From Penium margaritaceum (taxonomy: Eukaryota; Streptophyta; Zygnematophyceae; Desmidiales; Peniaceae): 64,000 nt of DNA. The stretch is taken from NCBI GenBank assembly GCA_023375785.1, contig SZWC01000557.1, positions 91,781 through 155,780 on the forward strand, written 5' to 3'. A program made the translations under genes and the position numbers. The notes under the pieces were generated by a model, which did no database searches, was not told the DNA's origin, and saw nothing but the letters and a program-made list of their open reading frames with translations. Positions 23,040-36,116 of the stretch are shown piece after piece (position 1 is the first letter of the stretch; every line of letters starts with the position of its first letter).

Positions 23040-23706
23040 TGGAAACGGAGGAGAGAAGGAGCCCTGGAGCAGAAAACATGTGTGACAAAAAGGGCATCAC
23101 TTGTGCTAAAGAATGGTTTTTGAATCACTCAAAACAATGGAGTACATATAGAGCTAGAGCTTGCGTGAGTGAGCCCTCTCACAAGCCACATCACTTAGCC
23201 ATGGAGGCTAAGTCTGACATACCAGAGTCCATAATCTCACACAAGAGGTGAAATCAGCCAAGGAATCAATCTGACTACTCACACACAACCTAAAGCGTTA
23301 GAAAATGCTCTCATGGCACACTCATAGTGGCCACATAACCCACAATTCCATGGAGAATTGCCGTGTGTCGATGGCTAGCATAACAGGATCTCACCTCACC
23401 TAAACAGTAAGGAGAGATACCTTTGCCCTATTCAGCACACTCTAACAAGGCAATCTAAGAATCTAGGACCTTTTTGGATGCTTCTCCCATCAAGTCTTGA
23501 CCCTGGACCTCTTTCCTTTTTCTTTTCTCACACTAAGACATGGAGTCATCTCCCACGGTCACCCATATCTGGCGGCTGATGACTCTCAAACTTTGAAAAT
23601 CCACATCTCCTAATCAGACCATTGGATCGGCATGAAACGTGTGTCTTATGAATTTTGCCATCTGAGCTTTTCAATGAAAAACTCACAGTGAAAATCTGAT
23701 TAAACA
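23040..23706 (-). repeat. Family D 3' LTR
   Basis: 667 bp, read on the minus strand from TGTTTAATC (23706) to GTTTCCA (23040). The length agrees with the D LTRs at 44886-45554 (669 bp) and 47318-47987 (670 bp). A purine tract lies just inside, at about 23714-23722. The part near 23040 aligns with the 5' LTR remnant at 28451-28622. Confidence 0.85.
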
Positions 23707-26700
23707 TCTGGTAATCTCCCTTTCTATTGCATTCAGAGTGGGTTCTCTCCACAAGCCCTCATGAAGAACTAATAACTCTCACAACTCACTGGCTATGTGA
23801 AAAAATCGGCAACTTCCTTGCTGGTTCAAGCAAGCTCCAGCCTGATCGCACCCTTATGCACCATGTGGCCGATGAAGTGATACGCGATGTCAATGTGCTT
23901 CATGCATGCATAGTGCTCAAAATTCCTGGCGAGTGCGATAGCGCTCTAGTTGTCGATGCACAAAAGAACTGATATTGCTACACTTCCACTCATCTCTGAA
24001 ATGAGACGCTGAAGCCAAACTCCTTCCTTGGCTCCGAATTTGAGAGAGACGTTCTCAACTTCCGTGCTTGACATGGCCACGACAACCTACTGCTTGCTGC
24101 ACGAGCTAATGGTCCTACCATTTGTGGGGAACACATGTCCACAAATGGACTTTTGGTCCTCGGGGTTTCAACCACAACTTGCATTCATGCAGCCCATGAT
24201 GTTGTTTATGTTTCCATAGTAGGTTATGCCAATGTTAATGGTTTGAGCAACATAGCTGAAAACCTGCTTTACAGCCTTCTCGTACTCGGGTTTGGGGTTT
24301 TCCTTGTCGTGGCTCATCGCGTTTACAGCCTGTGCGAGGTGACTGCCGATCACACTCTTGTACTTCGACCGCTTGGCTGCATTGGCTTTTCCATAGAAGC
24401 TCAGAAGGTACTCTAGTGTCTCCAACGGCGTGGCGATGGATTTTTCCTCTACCATGCGCAACCGCTACAAACATCATTGACATAACAACTTTTCCACAGC
24501 GAGAGAGCATGATTTGCGATCAAGCGTGATCTAGATGCCGAGGAAGTATGACTCCTCTCGAAGATCAAACATATATATGAGCTCCTACATGGCCTCCTTG
24601 AACTCGTGTATTGCGCATATGCTGTTAGAAAGCAGGAGAATGACATCGACATAAACAATGGTCATGAGGGTGTCATGCCCATGCTACGAGCATTAGACAC
24701 TGTAGTCACACTCGCTACGTTTGAATCGCATGCACTAGAGCGCCACATCCAGTTTGTGGTTCCATGCACGGGACGCCTGCTTGTAGTCATACACTGACTT
24801 GTACAGCTTGCAAACCAAGTGCTCTTGGCCATCCATGACGAATCCCTCTGGCTTCTCTATGTAGATCTCCTCCTCCAAGTCACCATTAAAGAAAACCTTC
24901 TTGAAATGCATGTGGGGGATCTCGAAGCACTCGCTTGCTGTATAAGAGAGGAGCGTGTGCACAAAGGGAAACTTTGCAACAGGAGAAAAGGCATCAGTGT
25001 AGTCAATGCCTTCCTTCTTTCAGTAGCCCTTAGCAACCAGCCTCACCTCATAGTTTTTGAGGTTGCCATATGCGCCCCTTTTCTACTTGAATACATACTT
25101 GCACTTGATTACCTTGCGTCAGGTGGATGCTCACATGTACCGTTATCGAATTGCGATTGTGTCACTTGTTGCATACCCTATGCCGAATGTGCTGCATCTT
25201 GTGTAGCCATGGCCTCCTACAATGATGTTGGCTCATTTGAATCATCTGCAACCATGATGTTTATTATTCTAGTTTCTGTAGCATCCAAATTGATCACGCT
25301 TATCAGACTTGTAGCGCATCCCAATAGGGTACCCACGACCTGGTACCGGCGCGTTGGCAAGCGGCTAGCACAGTGCTACATGTACAATTGCTACTGCTAG
25401 TGGTGCTGCATCTTATTCCCTTATCTTCATTGATGAGGCCGCTAAATGTGTAGCATCGTACGTGGAAGATTAGAGTGGTTCTCCTACTGTCATAGTACAA
25501 GAAAGATCAGGAGAGACTGGGTCCAAAAGGGTATGTGCTCCCACTACCTCATCAACCGTTGTTTTTGTTATTCATTACAAACAATGTTGGTACTGATGAC
25601 GTTGCTCTTCTTGAAGATGACATCATTGGAAATGATGACGTGGTTGGTATCCCTCTCTTAGAGGGGATCGGCCTTTCTTGCCACTTCATAGCTAATCATC
25701 GCCATGTACAAGCTCTTTGCATCTTGTTTTGATGTATTTTCCTTGGGCACATGCATAAGCGCCAAGCTGCCAAATGCACACGGATGACCCACACTGTGCT
25801 CCTTGCTGCTCGACACCTTGTAAGGTGTCATCTCATCGAACACCTTGGTGCGACTGTGGTTCTTGATGTACATGGCATTACTCACGACTTCAGCCCAGAT
25901 TTTGTATGTGAGCCGAGCCGCATGAAGCATGGAGCATGCCAACTAAAGGATGGTGCGCTTGGTGCATTCTGCTACGCCGTTCTCCTGTAGTGCACTGCGC
26001 TTTCATGCATGCTGTTATGAGGTAGTACTAGAACTCCTTGCTCATTTACTCTCTGCCATGGTAACTCTGCAACGCGTTGATCTTCTTACAAGTCACATTA
26101 TCCACACTGGCCTTGAACTCTTCAAACATGTCAAAGCAATTCTCCTTTGAGGGAAGGATGTACACAACACTATGAAGGCTAAAATCATCAATGAAATTGA
26201 GGAAAAACCTAGATGGTTCGCGTAGTCTCCTTATCCACACAACGCCTCGCAATTTACTACCCCTCATAATAGCCAATGGAGAACTGATGCTCAAATTTAG
26301 TGATGGCAGATAAGTCACGCACCATCTACTTTGTTTGAAGTTGGTGCAAGGCATGCATGCCAATGTGGTTGTAGTGTGCATGCCAGATTTTGCCATGGGT
26401 GGGCTGCACCACTACTGCAAGACTTTGCTCACGCATCTTCTTTGTTGCCCTCCAATAGGCGGTACATGTAGCCTTCCTTCACCAACCTCGCCAACTCCTA
26501 TCCCATTTCCTTATCGCGGTACATGTAGCAAAAGTCATCCTTAAAGACAACACGCAGTCTTGTGTTTGTTAGAGGCACACTGAGATAAGGTTGAATACAT
26601 CATTAGATACATACAGCACACCACGGAACACTCCCTCTTCAATGCCACGCGGGGTCTCCAACCACATCTCCACAATCCTTATGCCCTCAGCATACACCAC

Positions 26701-28450
26701 CCAATCTTAACCTAACGCAATCCAACAGGGGGAATAAAGAGCAGCTTCATGAACGTCTCCTTGTGATGCGTTAGGCTCTTGGTAAGCCATGAGTCCATGT
26801 ACCACGCAAGATCCGCCTTCTTCACCTTTGACATGTCAGAATTTGCCATAAAGAGGCGGTCGCGCATCTCCTTTGCCACGTTCATGTTGCCAACATGGCG
26901 TGTACCAATCTAGATGATCTGCTCATGTTGTTGATGCTATTGTGAGTGCTGCTCTTGTTGTTGTAGAGACTAGTGGTTTTAGTGCTACTACTATTGCTCC
27001 TTTTGGTCCCTCTTGAACTTTAAGCACTCTTTCTTGTAGCACCCCTCTTTTGCGCAATAGTGGTACTTGCCTTTCTTCTTGCCTCTATGCTGTTGCTGGT
27101 TACATGAGCTTGTGGCTACAAGCGCTGCTTCACTACTACTGCCACCATTGCGCTTTACTGCATTCCAATGGAGTTTCACTTGCACTGGGTACGTGCAGAT
27201 CAATTCAAGGTCTCCAATGTCTCTCGCACCGTGCCGTATCTTGTTGGGAGTCCCCTGAGAAATAGAGGATGAAACGCGTCTCTTCCACAAGGTTGCCGGC
27301 CGTTTTCAGCTGCTTTGCAAGCTTCTTTGCCATGTCCATGTACGCCGCAATCCCTTTGCCAATTTGCATTTTCAACGCCATCGTTTTCTCCTCCAAAAAC
27401 ATGAGGAATGCAGGATTCTTCCTCTCATACTCATTGTACAACGTGTCCCATCCCTCTTATGCACTAGCCTTGTCACTCACTTGTTGAAGAAATGGGTTGG
27501 AGACCGTGTTGGCAAGAAGCCTGTAGGCCTACATGTCCTTCTTCTTCCACTCCTCATATACCGTAGCAATAGTTTAAGATGAACTTGCATTTGCTATGCC
27601 TTTTCTGTGGCATCTTCTTTGTCACCACCTCCGCTGCGGTGATGTATTTTGTCTATGGAGGCAAGGCACGCTTGACGCCCGTCACCACCTCCCACAAGCC
27701 CCACTCCTCCAAAACGAGGCAGGTACAGATCTTCCAAAATGGGAACACCCTTCCAGCCTCTCCAAGTGCTAGGCTACTACTACAACGACCTGTGCTGACA
27801 TTTTGAGCCTGGGTGATGCTCAACGCAACCCTTGAGTGGTGGCGCTACCCCTGTTTCTAGTAAAGCTTCTGCGAAAGAACTGTTTGACAGAATATGGAAT
27901 GTAGACGCCAGCATACAGGGAATTTGTAAAGAACAAATCCCACCTCTGGAACATTCATCTCAAAACCATTCACATCCACCCATGAAACAGGATCATCAAC
28001 AAGGGATTTTTACGAGATATCCCCTTTTGAAAACAGGGTATGCCTCTGCTCCTGCTCCAGCTCAAACCATCCTGCTTGTAAACAGTGGTTCTCCTAAACG
28101 TACAAATGGAATGCAGATATCTTTAAACCAATAGAAAGCTTAGGAAAAATACCTCATTTTCCGTGTGCTAGTCCCTGAAATTGACAAAGAAATGGGAGAG
28201 TTATGGTCATCACAAGGTGACAGTCTTACTTGGAGAGAAGAGTGTAGCCCTGGCCGATATTGTTTTGAGCATAACGCTTAATCCAAGCGTAAAATCTTTG
28301 CAGATTTGGGCTTGTTGGAAACCTTGTCTTGTGAACTTGAAGATCTTATTATTGCTCATCAAACTTCATCATGTTTTGACTCAAACCCGTCTCTTTCAAA
28401 GACACGACCTGTGCAAGATAAAACTCACAAAACTTGGCCCCGATACCAAG
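23707..28450 (-). mobile_element. Family D Ty1/copia internal region, gag to RNase H, minus strand
   Basis: This is the only copy here with leader, gag and pol in full order between two LTR pieces. On the minus strand it runs: primer site (28438-28448), long leader (to about 27830), gag (about 27800-27000, including LEEKTMALKMQIGKGIAAY near 27350 and a basic zinc-knuckle region KKKGKYHYC near 27060), and protease (about 26900-26500). Integrase follows (about 26400-25660, with FLNFIDDFS, MFEEFKASVDN and SMLHAARLTYKIWAEVV), then RT (about 25130-24480, with EKPEGFVMDG and SRAWNHKLD) and RNase H (about 24460-23740). It has tens of breaks and is old. Confidence 0.92.
28438..28448 (-). promoter_or_regulatory. 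Primer-binding site of family D (3' end of initiator tRNA-Met)
   Basis: Minus-strand TGGTATCGGGG starts two bases inside the LTR edge. It resembles the usual plant copia site TGGTATCAGAG, complementary to the 3' end of initiator tRNA-Met. Confidence 0.8.
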
Positions 28451-28622
28451 TGTCAGAGCTAGAAAATAGAGGGAGCCTTGGAGTAGTAAACATGCGGGGC
28501 TAAAAGGGCATCATATTTAACAATGAATGGTTTTTTAATCAGTCAAAATGATGGTGTACATATAAAGCTAGAGCTAGGGTAAGTCAGCCCTCTCACAAGC
28601 CACACCACTTAGCCATGGAGGT
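28451..28622 (-). repeat. Family D 5' LTR, U5-side remnant
   Basis: Plus-strand TGTCAGAG next to the primer site opens about 172 bp that align with 23040-23210 of the 3' LTR (shared TAGAGCTAGAGCT and GCCACACCACTTAGCCATGG stretches). A family B LTR starts at 28637. Confidence 0.8.
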
Positions 28623-28636
28623 TAACGATACCACAC

Positions 28637-29409
28637 TGTCAGCTTGCCTCAGGCGGTGGTCTATAAAATGGGTTCCAACACAATGGTTTCCACCAACTGC
28701 TCTTGGCATTGCCACCACACGATGATAGCAGCCTAAGAGTCAAGGTTCCACACCAAGCGGTTTATAGGAATGACTTCCTTGCACTGTGTCCTTAGCAGCT
28801 GGTCACTTTTGAGCGAGAAGGGACCTCCTGGGGTTTAGACCAACTAATGCTTCTGTAGTGTCTGCCTCTAGTGGACAACTCTGTTACGAGTCTCAAAGGT
28901 AATACTTGTACTCAATGACAGGAAAATGACATGTTCTTATAGTCCTAGAGCTAGCCTCAAGCCCAGGTGCGCAGTGGGTCCTTGGATGAGCCACTTTGGG
29001 GGCAATCTGGATTGCGTCATCCACCATGCCTACATGGCGCTCCATGTGACTGCCAAGTGGTAGGAGCTACCAAGAAGGACCGTGGAATATTCTAAGATGT
29101 CTCTTAGAACTTTCCAATTGCCCTTTTGGTTGCAAAGAGAAATTACTCACTGGGCTTGGATTTGACCGAGTGACCTCTCACTCCAGAGTCTAACTGTGGA
29201 ACGTCTTAGCCACAAGGAGTTGTGCTAGGTAGTGTTTCATGGCTATACTATCCAGTTTAGACCAAGGGGGACTTGCTCCAAAAGAGCAGTTCATCCCTTG
29301 TCTATCCAGACCAGACTAAGGGGACTTACTCTAAGGGAGTAGTGCAGGCATAGTCCAACCTGTGCCTCTCCAAATGTCAGGCATGCACAAGGAGCATATC
29401 AGGTCAACA
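28637..29409 (-). repeat. Family B 3' LTR, full length
   Basis: 773 bp between TGTCAGCT (28637) and GGTCAACA (29409) on the plus strand, i.e. TGTTGACC...TGACA on its own strand. It holds both U3 direct repeats (about 29265-29375). A purine tract (complement of AACTCTCC, from 29410) adjoins its start. Confidence 0.9.
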
Positions 29410-31775
29410 AACTCTCCGTTATACCTCTGTCCATTACCTAGGTAACGTTTCCTTCAACAGTCGTGGTCTAGGCCTTTGTCGGCTACGTTGGCCATAGCGA
29501 TGCATCGAGTACCTACAGAGTGCAATTTGATGTGAAGCGCTTTGTCATGTAACCAGTGAGCATCCTCCTACTCTGCACGTATTCCACCTCCACGATCTCC
29601 TTTGCGACCAGGTCGCGTGAGTAGTGTTACCTGATTTTGATGTGCTTGGTCTGTCGATAGATGACATCATCGTACGTCTATTTCATGGTGCTCTTATACT
29701 CAACGCGCACCTTTGTTGCCTCTATTTGTGGCACTTTCTCATTGGCAAGCAAACTGCGTATCCAATATGTCACCTTGCATGCTTTGGATAGAGCAATCTA
29801 TTCTGCCTCATCAGCAGAGAGAGAGAGACATAGTCTTGCTTTGTGCTTGCCCAAGAGACTGCACCACCGTTCAAAAGGCATACAAGCCCGAGACTGACTT
29901 TCTGTCATTGATTCTTCCTCCCCAGGCGGCGTTTGTGTAGCACACAAGCCATTGCGGGTCACATCTCTCTAGGCCTCCAAACTGGACGTCTTTGTGCTGG
30001 GTCTTCTGTAGATAGAGCATGATGCGCTTGACTACTTGCTAGTGCTGTGGCCCTGGATTGGACACAAACCTACTCACTTGTCCCAAAGCATAGCACATTT
30101 CAAGGCATGTTCCTACCATGGCATACATGAGGCTGCCAATAGCAGACTTGTGGGGAATATTCTTTATCTCATGCTGTTTTACTTCCGTGCTGTGATTCAT
30201 AGAGGATGAGAGCTTGATGTCTTTTGTCATGTGTGTGCTAATGTGCTTGCATTGTTCCACATTGAGGACCTCCGTGATGTAAGTAGTATTGTTCAGCTCC
30301 ATGGTGCCTCCTACTCAATTGCGAAGGATGGCTATCCCGAGGTAGAACTCAAGCAGACCTATGTCCTTCATCTTGAACCTGTTACTAATATCCATCTTTA
30401 GCGTGTTCAACACTTCGATCAACGACACGCTGATGATCAGGTCATCCACGTATAGTGCAAATACCATCAAACCTTACTCATCCTCCCGCACATAGACACT
30501 AGGGTCATCCTTCTAGAGTGTGAAGGTAAGTCTAGCCATGAAGCTATCCATATCCTTGTACCACATTCTTGGGACTTGTTTCACCTCGTAATTGGCTTTG
30601 ACTAGTTTGCAAACCTTGCCATGTGAAACTTTCACTCCCTTGGGCACTTCCATGAGTACTTCTGTCTAGATTTCCGTAGATGAAAGCTATGACATCCACG
30701 TGGTCGACCTCCACATCGTTTACACCAGGGATACCCAACATGGAACTGATGGAGGCAAAGGTGGCACCAGGCGCAAAGGTCTTCTCGTACAATGAACCTG
30801 CTCGCTGGGAAACCCCCTTTGCCACAACGCTTGCCTTGTACTTGTCAATAGTAACATCGTGCTTCAAATTTTTCCGAAGTTCCACTTTGACCTTACCACG
30901 TGCGTTTTGTGGCCTGTCCACCAGAACCCATGTACCATTTTCTTCAATGGATGCGAGTTCGCTATCCAGTGCCTCCTTTGACTTGGCCGCATCTGGCATG
31001 TTCATAGCCTCCTTTACGGTCACAGGCTCTCCTTGAGCCAAGCATGACTAGCTGAGTCTGATCCATTCCACACTCTCAGCAACGTACTTGTGCGAATATT
31101 TCTTCAGGAACATACTGCGCCGTAGGGTTGCTGGTGGTGCTCAAAGGCTTAGTTGCTCTGTTGCTCCCGCACTGCCTGTGATCTGTTGTTTGAGGAAGAG
31201 CTACCGGCCTTAGTGTTTGACTAGGAGGCCTCGGATGATTCACACTCAATGTCACAGTCCGTTGCTGTGTCAGCCTGCACAGCCACTCTCCCTGCATAAC
31301 CATCCTTCATTGGAACCATCTACTAGTTCTCAGGTGCCTGATCACTTGACTCGTGCAACACATCCCACTCTCCTGATTTGGGAGCATGGACAGGGTCCAT
31401 GGACTCTCCATTGCCAAGAATCCTTTCATCAAACTTGACATCTTGGCTCTTGATGATCTGTCCAACCGCTTGGTCCCACGGCCTGTATGACTTTTGTGTA
31501 GTGTGGTATCTGACAATTTCACGCTTACAAGCGCGTACACCAGCTTGCGACTTCCTTGTCTTGCTTCGACCTTTGTCGATGCAGTACAGCCAAAGACCTT
31601 CAAGTGTGAGGCTTTTGGTTTTTCCCATGACCAAGCTCTTTGTAGCGTCCTGAGCTGTTTCTCTTGGTTCTTCTTAGCACGCCTTCCAAGCGTAGGTGTC
31701 GATGTGAGATCTACAAGGTAGCAAGCAGTTCTTGCAACTTGAGATCAGAAGCAATGTGGTAGTTTGGCGTCTAAG
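29410..31775 (-). mobile_element. Family B RNase H to integrase end, minus strand
   Basis: From 31775 downwards: integrase C-terminal part and linker (about 31740-31080), RT (about 31050-30040), RNase H (about 30020-29450). RT start signals include MAQGEPVTVKEAMNMPDAAK (31041-30982) and SIEENGTWVLVDRP. The thumb side has SAIGSLMYAMVGTCLEMCYA near 30150. Gag, protease and the integrase core are not present. It is followed directly by U5-side LTR sequence. It has many breaks. Confidence 0.88.
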
Positions 31776-31991
31776 TGTCAACGTGCGTAAGGGGACGATT
31801 TAGAAACTGGGTTTTGACATTTTGGTTTTCCGCGATCGCTCTTTGTATTGCAACCAAGAGATGATATCACCCTCAAAGCCAAAGTTCCACATTGAGTAAT
31901 TCATAGCACTCAATTCCTTGCACTATGTCCTTAGCACCAGGTCACTTTTGAGCGAGGAGCAAACTCCTCGGGCTTAGACCAACCAATGCTT
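31776..31991 (-). repeat. Family B LTR, U5/R part
   Basis: Opens on the plus strand with TGTCAACG and aligns with B LTR ends. It holds the hairpin CGAGGAG/CTCCTCG (31953-31970). It stops at 31991, where a plus-oriented primer site begins, so two B copies meet head to head. Confidence 0.8.
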
Positions 31992-34289
31992 AAAGGGTTA
32001 TGGGCCTACACTCACTTGTTGTAAGGCACACGTCTGCGCACTATTTTGCCCTCTCAGTCTTGCAACGCGCATTAGCTCCATCAGCTCGATCTGCTCCATC
32101 TGCTCCATTTCGTCCAACGACAGGTAATGGCACATAGAGAACAAGGGCTTAAGCTAAGCTCTGCCCTTGGAGCCAGTACCCTGGGTTTGCTAGAGTTCTT
32201 TCTTCTTCGTTTGCATGTGATCAGCACCTAAGGGGTAAGAAATGGATCACCACCTTCTAAACCAGTAGCAGACAACAGCCCACGTCAGCTTACATCGGCC
32301 TCAACAAAGCAGGGGAGCAAAGAAGCTGAGAAACAGTTTGAAAACACCCGTGACGCTCACTCGTGAGGAGGTCAATGGTAGGATGTCAAAGTTCAAAGGG
32401 TTTTGTTTTCTCTTGTCAAAATGGTAGTTTGAGATTGCCACGAGGGTGCTTGACAATTTGAAGATGTTTGTTGGAGACGATGTTGAACATGAAAAAAGAG
32501 ATGTTGCATATGAAGCATGGAGTGTGAAAATGACATGGCGCTTTGGATTCTTGTGTCATAAGTGCATGAGACATAACGTGTCCATCTCCAATGTATCACA
32601 CATGCATCAAAGGCTTTTGAGAAGCTTGCACGTGTCCACCAATCAACGACTATTCCAAATGGCCTCCTCATCCTTCAAAAGTTGATTTTGATGAGGACGA
32701 GCAAGGGAGAGTAGAGTTTTGAATTTGCATTGCAGTTTGATGGAATAGTGCAATAAGTGACCCTAATGAAATAGGAAATTGACACCAACATGCAGGCCAT
32801 GATCCTCCTCGTGGCAGTACCTGAAAACTGGGGTCCTCTGATCACCATCTTTGGCGGTTGGAAGGAAGAGGATTTGACATATAAGGTAGTGTCCGAGTAT
32901 GTGCGCAACCAAGCCATGCGTCGCTGCGGTAGTGAGGCTAACATTTCAGCCTATGCTACATAGTACGGTGGTCGTGGCAACAACTCCTCTTCTGGTCAGA
33001 GCAGCAATGGAAGCGGTGGCCGTGGAGGAAAAGGCAATGGTGGCCGTGGAAAGAGTTCAAAGTGTCCTGGAAATTTCCATAACTCTGGCAAGCCTAGCCA
33101 TTTGGCACAGGAGTGTAGGGCTACAGAGAAGGAAGACAAAGCTCATGGTGGTAGATATGAGGTCAATGGAAATGATAAGAAGTAGTTGACAATCATGATG
33201 GGTGAGAGCGTGCCGCCAACCAAGGGAGCGGCAGTGCTCATGCGTCAAGCCTACAAGCTAGACTCTGGCATGAACCACCACTCTTCAAGGAAGAAGGATG
33301 GGTTCATGTCCATAGGGGACACTGAACGTCACTTCAGGTGCGCCAACGGCAGCCTTGTCCATGCGCAAAGCAAAAGAGATAAGTTAATTAGCATGAAAGT
33401 TAATGGTGCTAAAAAAAACTTGAAGCTAGATAACGTTGTCTCCATGTTGTCTTTTGCGGCAAATATCTTGTTAGTGTCCAAAACCACGGACCATGACATG
33501 ACGGTCATCTTCACGGAGGAGGAGGCCGTGATTGTCAAGAGCAAGGACATAAAGATCTCCTATCCCAATGAGAGTCTTGTTGCTCAATTCCCATGAGTAA
33601 ATGGGCTATACGTGCTGCAACCAACCCCCTTAAGAGTACAAATGAGGGATATGCGCCGGTTGAAGAGCCTTTGTTTCCGAAGCCTCATGTTGCACTATAG
33701 GCCCTTACCATGGCGGCCATCTCTACCGACACAGATGCCAAGTTGTGGCATAGGCAGTTTTGCAATGTGGTTGACAGCACACAGCAACCTATGCAGCAAC
33801 GCAAAGTGGTTCATGGGCGCGAGGGATGCAAGGCCAAGGATGAGGGAAAGTGCAAGAAGGTGTGTGATCCATGCCTCCAAGGAAAGGCAAAGAGAAAGCC
33901 GTTTGACCGTAATGGACCTGATTCTGTTTAACATCTGTAGACCATTATGCACGCCTTTGAATCGCGGCACTAAGTTTTTCTAGACAACAGTCACAAGATA
34001 TGGATCTACTTCCTCAACACAAAAGGAGAGGTCAAGGTAAAGGTGCATGAGTTTCTTCTCATGGTAGAGCAATAGAGAAGTGAGAGGGTCAAGGCACTGC
34101 GCATAGACAACGGTGGTGAGTAGGAGGCGTGCAAAGGCTGGTACAGCCAACACGGCATCAACCACCAGACCACCACACCTTACACCCCCCAGAGCAATGG
34201 CATTGCCGAGTAGATGAAATAGACTATCCTTGGCATGACACGAAGCATGCTCTTTAATGCTAAACTCCCACCTCGCTTCTTGGGCTTCT
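31992..34289 (+). mobile_element. Family B Ty1/copia, leader to integrase (duplication copy 1 begins inside)
   Basis: A primer site (31995-32009, 14 of 15 matches) starts the leader. Gag begins near 32338 and continues to about 33185, with a glycine-rich stretch and knuckle region near 33060-33120. Protease (about 33230-33600), GAG-pre-integrase (about 33640-33910) and integrase (about 33920-34285) follow. Signals include CLQGKAKRKPFDRNG near 33880. From 32398 on it recurs at 51035-52925. It has many breaks. Both duplication copies share nearly all of them, so decay came before the duplication. Confidence 0.9.
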
Positions 34290-34594
34290 CAGGTCTATCA
34301 CCTTTTTGGATATTTCTCCCACCAGGTCTTGACCGTGGACCTCTCGTCTTTTTCTTTTCATAGGCTAAGACATGGAGCGATCCCCCGTGGTCACCTTTGT
34401 TCCGGCGGTCTATGGTCTTGCCAACTTCGAAAATTCATATCTCCAAATTGGAATCTTTGATCGGCATGAAACTTGGACCATAGACATTTTTCTACCTTAT
34501 CTTTCAGATGACAAATTCGGATTGACTATCGGAGCAGGCACTAGGTAGTTTATTAGAAATTCCTTCTGTGGACATAGAAACTGAGCCGCATGGC
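34290..34594 (-). repeat. Family D LTR start and 3' untranslated fragment
   Basis: Aligns with 23470-23706 of the D 3' LTR (shared TCTTGACC-TGGACCTCT and GATCGGCATGAAAC). The LTR edge falls near 34540, and about 54 bp of D 3' untranslated sequence follow before B LTR sequence begins. Confidence 0.75.
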
Positions 34595-35089
34595 TCCCTT
34601 CCCAGCAATAGGAAGTTTCTAAGAAACATCTTCGAACATTCCAAGGTCCTTCCTGGTGGCGTGCGCAACTTGGAAATCCCAACGAGCATCATGTAGGCAA
34701 GGGGGATGATGCAATCCAGATTGCCCCCAAAGTGGCTCATCCAAGTTGCCACTTCATGCGGAGGCTAGAGGATAGCTCTATGACTATAAGAACATGTTAG
34801 TTGGGGATCATTGAGTACAGCTTGTACCTTTAAGAATCCTAACAGTGTTGTCCACCAGAGGCAAACACTATAGAAGCATTGGTTTGTCCAAGCTTTCGGA
34901 GTTTGCTCCTTGCGTGAAAGTGACCATGTGTTAAGGACACGGTGCAAATAAGTGATTCCTATGAACTGCTCAGTGTGGAACCTTGGCTCGGGAGGTGATA
35001 TCATCTTTTGGTTACAATACCAAGAGCCATCGACAGGAACCATTGTGTCAGAGCCCATTTTCTAGACAGTCGCCTCAAGCAAGTTGACA
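34595..35089 (+). repeat. Family B LTR, U3-end to U5
   Basis: About 495 bp of B LTR with a TATA-like TATAAGAAC near 34785, the conserved hairpin near 35004-35025, and the LTR edge AGTTGACA at 35089. The upstream U3 part is absent. Confidence 0.85.
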
Positions 35090-35952
35090 AAGAAATATGG
35101 GCCCAAACTGACTATTTGTAAGGCACACTTTTACACACTCTATTGCCCTCTTTGTTTTGCAGCCTTCATCAGCTCCATCTGCTCCAATTACTCCATCAAC
35201 TCCAATGGTCATTGGTGGCACTTAGAAAATAATGTCCAAGGATAAGCTCTGCCCTTGGAGGTACGAGCCTTCTGTCCTAACAAGGATAAGTTCTGCCCTT
35301 GGAGGCATGACCCTGGGTTTGCTAGAGTGCGTTCTTCTCTGCTTGCAGGTGATGAATGGCTAATGGGTAAGGGACAGGTCTGCACCTTCTAACCTGGTAG
35401 CAGACAACATCCTACATCAGCGTANTTTGAAGATGTTCCTTGGAGATTAGATTGAACCTCGAAAACAGATGCTGGATATGAAGCATTGAGTGTCAAAAAT
35501 GACATGGCGCTTGGGATTCTTGTGAATTAGTGCATGAGTCACAGCATATCCATCTCCAAGGTATCACACATGCATCAAAGGCTTATGAGAAGCTTGCACA
35601 TGTACACTACGCAACGACACTTGCAAATTCCCTCTTCATCCTTCAAGAGTTGTTCGATGAGGGCGAGGGAGGGAAGGTCGATTCCGGACTTCCCGTTGCA
35701 AATTGAAGGACTCATGCAAAAAGTGACCAAAATGATATGGGAAATCAATACCAACATGCAAGCCATGATCCTTCTCATAGCGCTATGTGAAAGCTAGTGT
35801 CATGTGGGACCATCTTTGCCAGTTGGAAGAGGAGGATTTGACATACAAGGCAATGTCTCAGTACGTGCACAACGAGGCCATGGGTTGCAGCGGTAGTGAG
35901 GCTAACATTCCAGCGTATGCTACATAGTACGGTGGTCATGGCAGCAATTACT
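35090..35952 (+). mobile_element. Family B leader and gag remnant
   Basis: A decayed primer site (35092-35106) is followed by a leader with two copies of an AAGGATAAG...TGCCCTTGGAGG repeat (35233-35310), a single-N assembly join at 35425, and gag sequence to about 35945. Gag signals are MICEINTNMQAMILLIAL-type sequence near 35735-35790 and a GSEANI segment near 35895. Gag is joined directly to U5, so pol is absent. It is an old remnant with several breaks. Confidence 0.8.
35425..35425. other. Single-N assembly join
   Basis: One N between the leader end and gag sequence of a family B remnant. Sequence on either side belongs to the same family but may not be contiguous in the genome. Confidence 0.8.
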
Positions 35953-36116
35953 GGTCACTAAGGACACAGTCCAAGGAAGTCGTTCCTATGGATTTCTCAC
36001 AGTGGCATCTTGGCTCTGAAAGTGATACCATCGCTTGGTTGGTATACCAAGAGCGGTCAGCAGGAACCATTATGTTGAAACCCGTTTTCTATAATTTTGC
36101 CATAGGCAGGCTGACT
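35953..36116 (+). repeat. Family B U5 end
   Basis: Matches the last about 160 bp of the B LTR and ends GGCTGACT at 36116. Immediately beyond lies minus-strand B RNase H-side sequence, so this is the right edge of a B copy sitting inside another B copy. Confidence 0.75.

Noticed and set aside
23040-28622. A possible envelope or extra gene in family D
   Set aside because: After RNase H only about 30 bases separate the gene end from the purine tract and LTR, and the leader shows no protein signal; nothing beyond gag and pol is visible.
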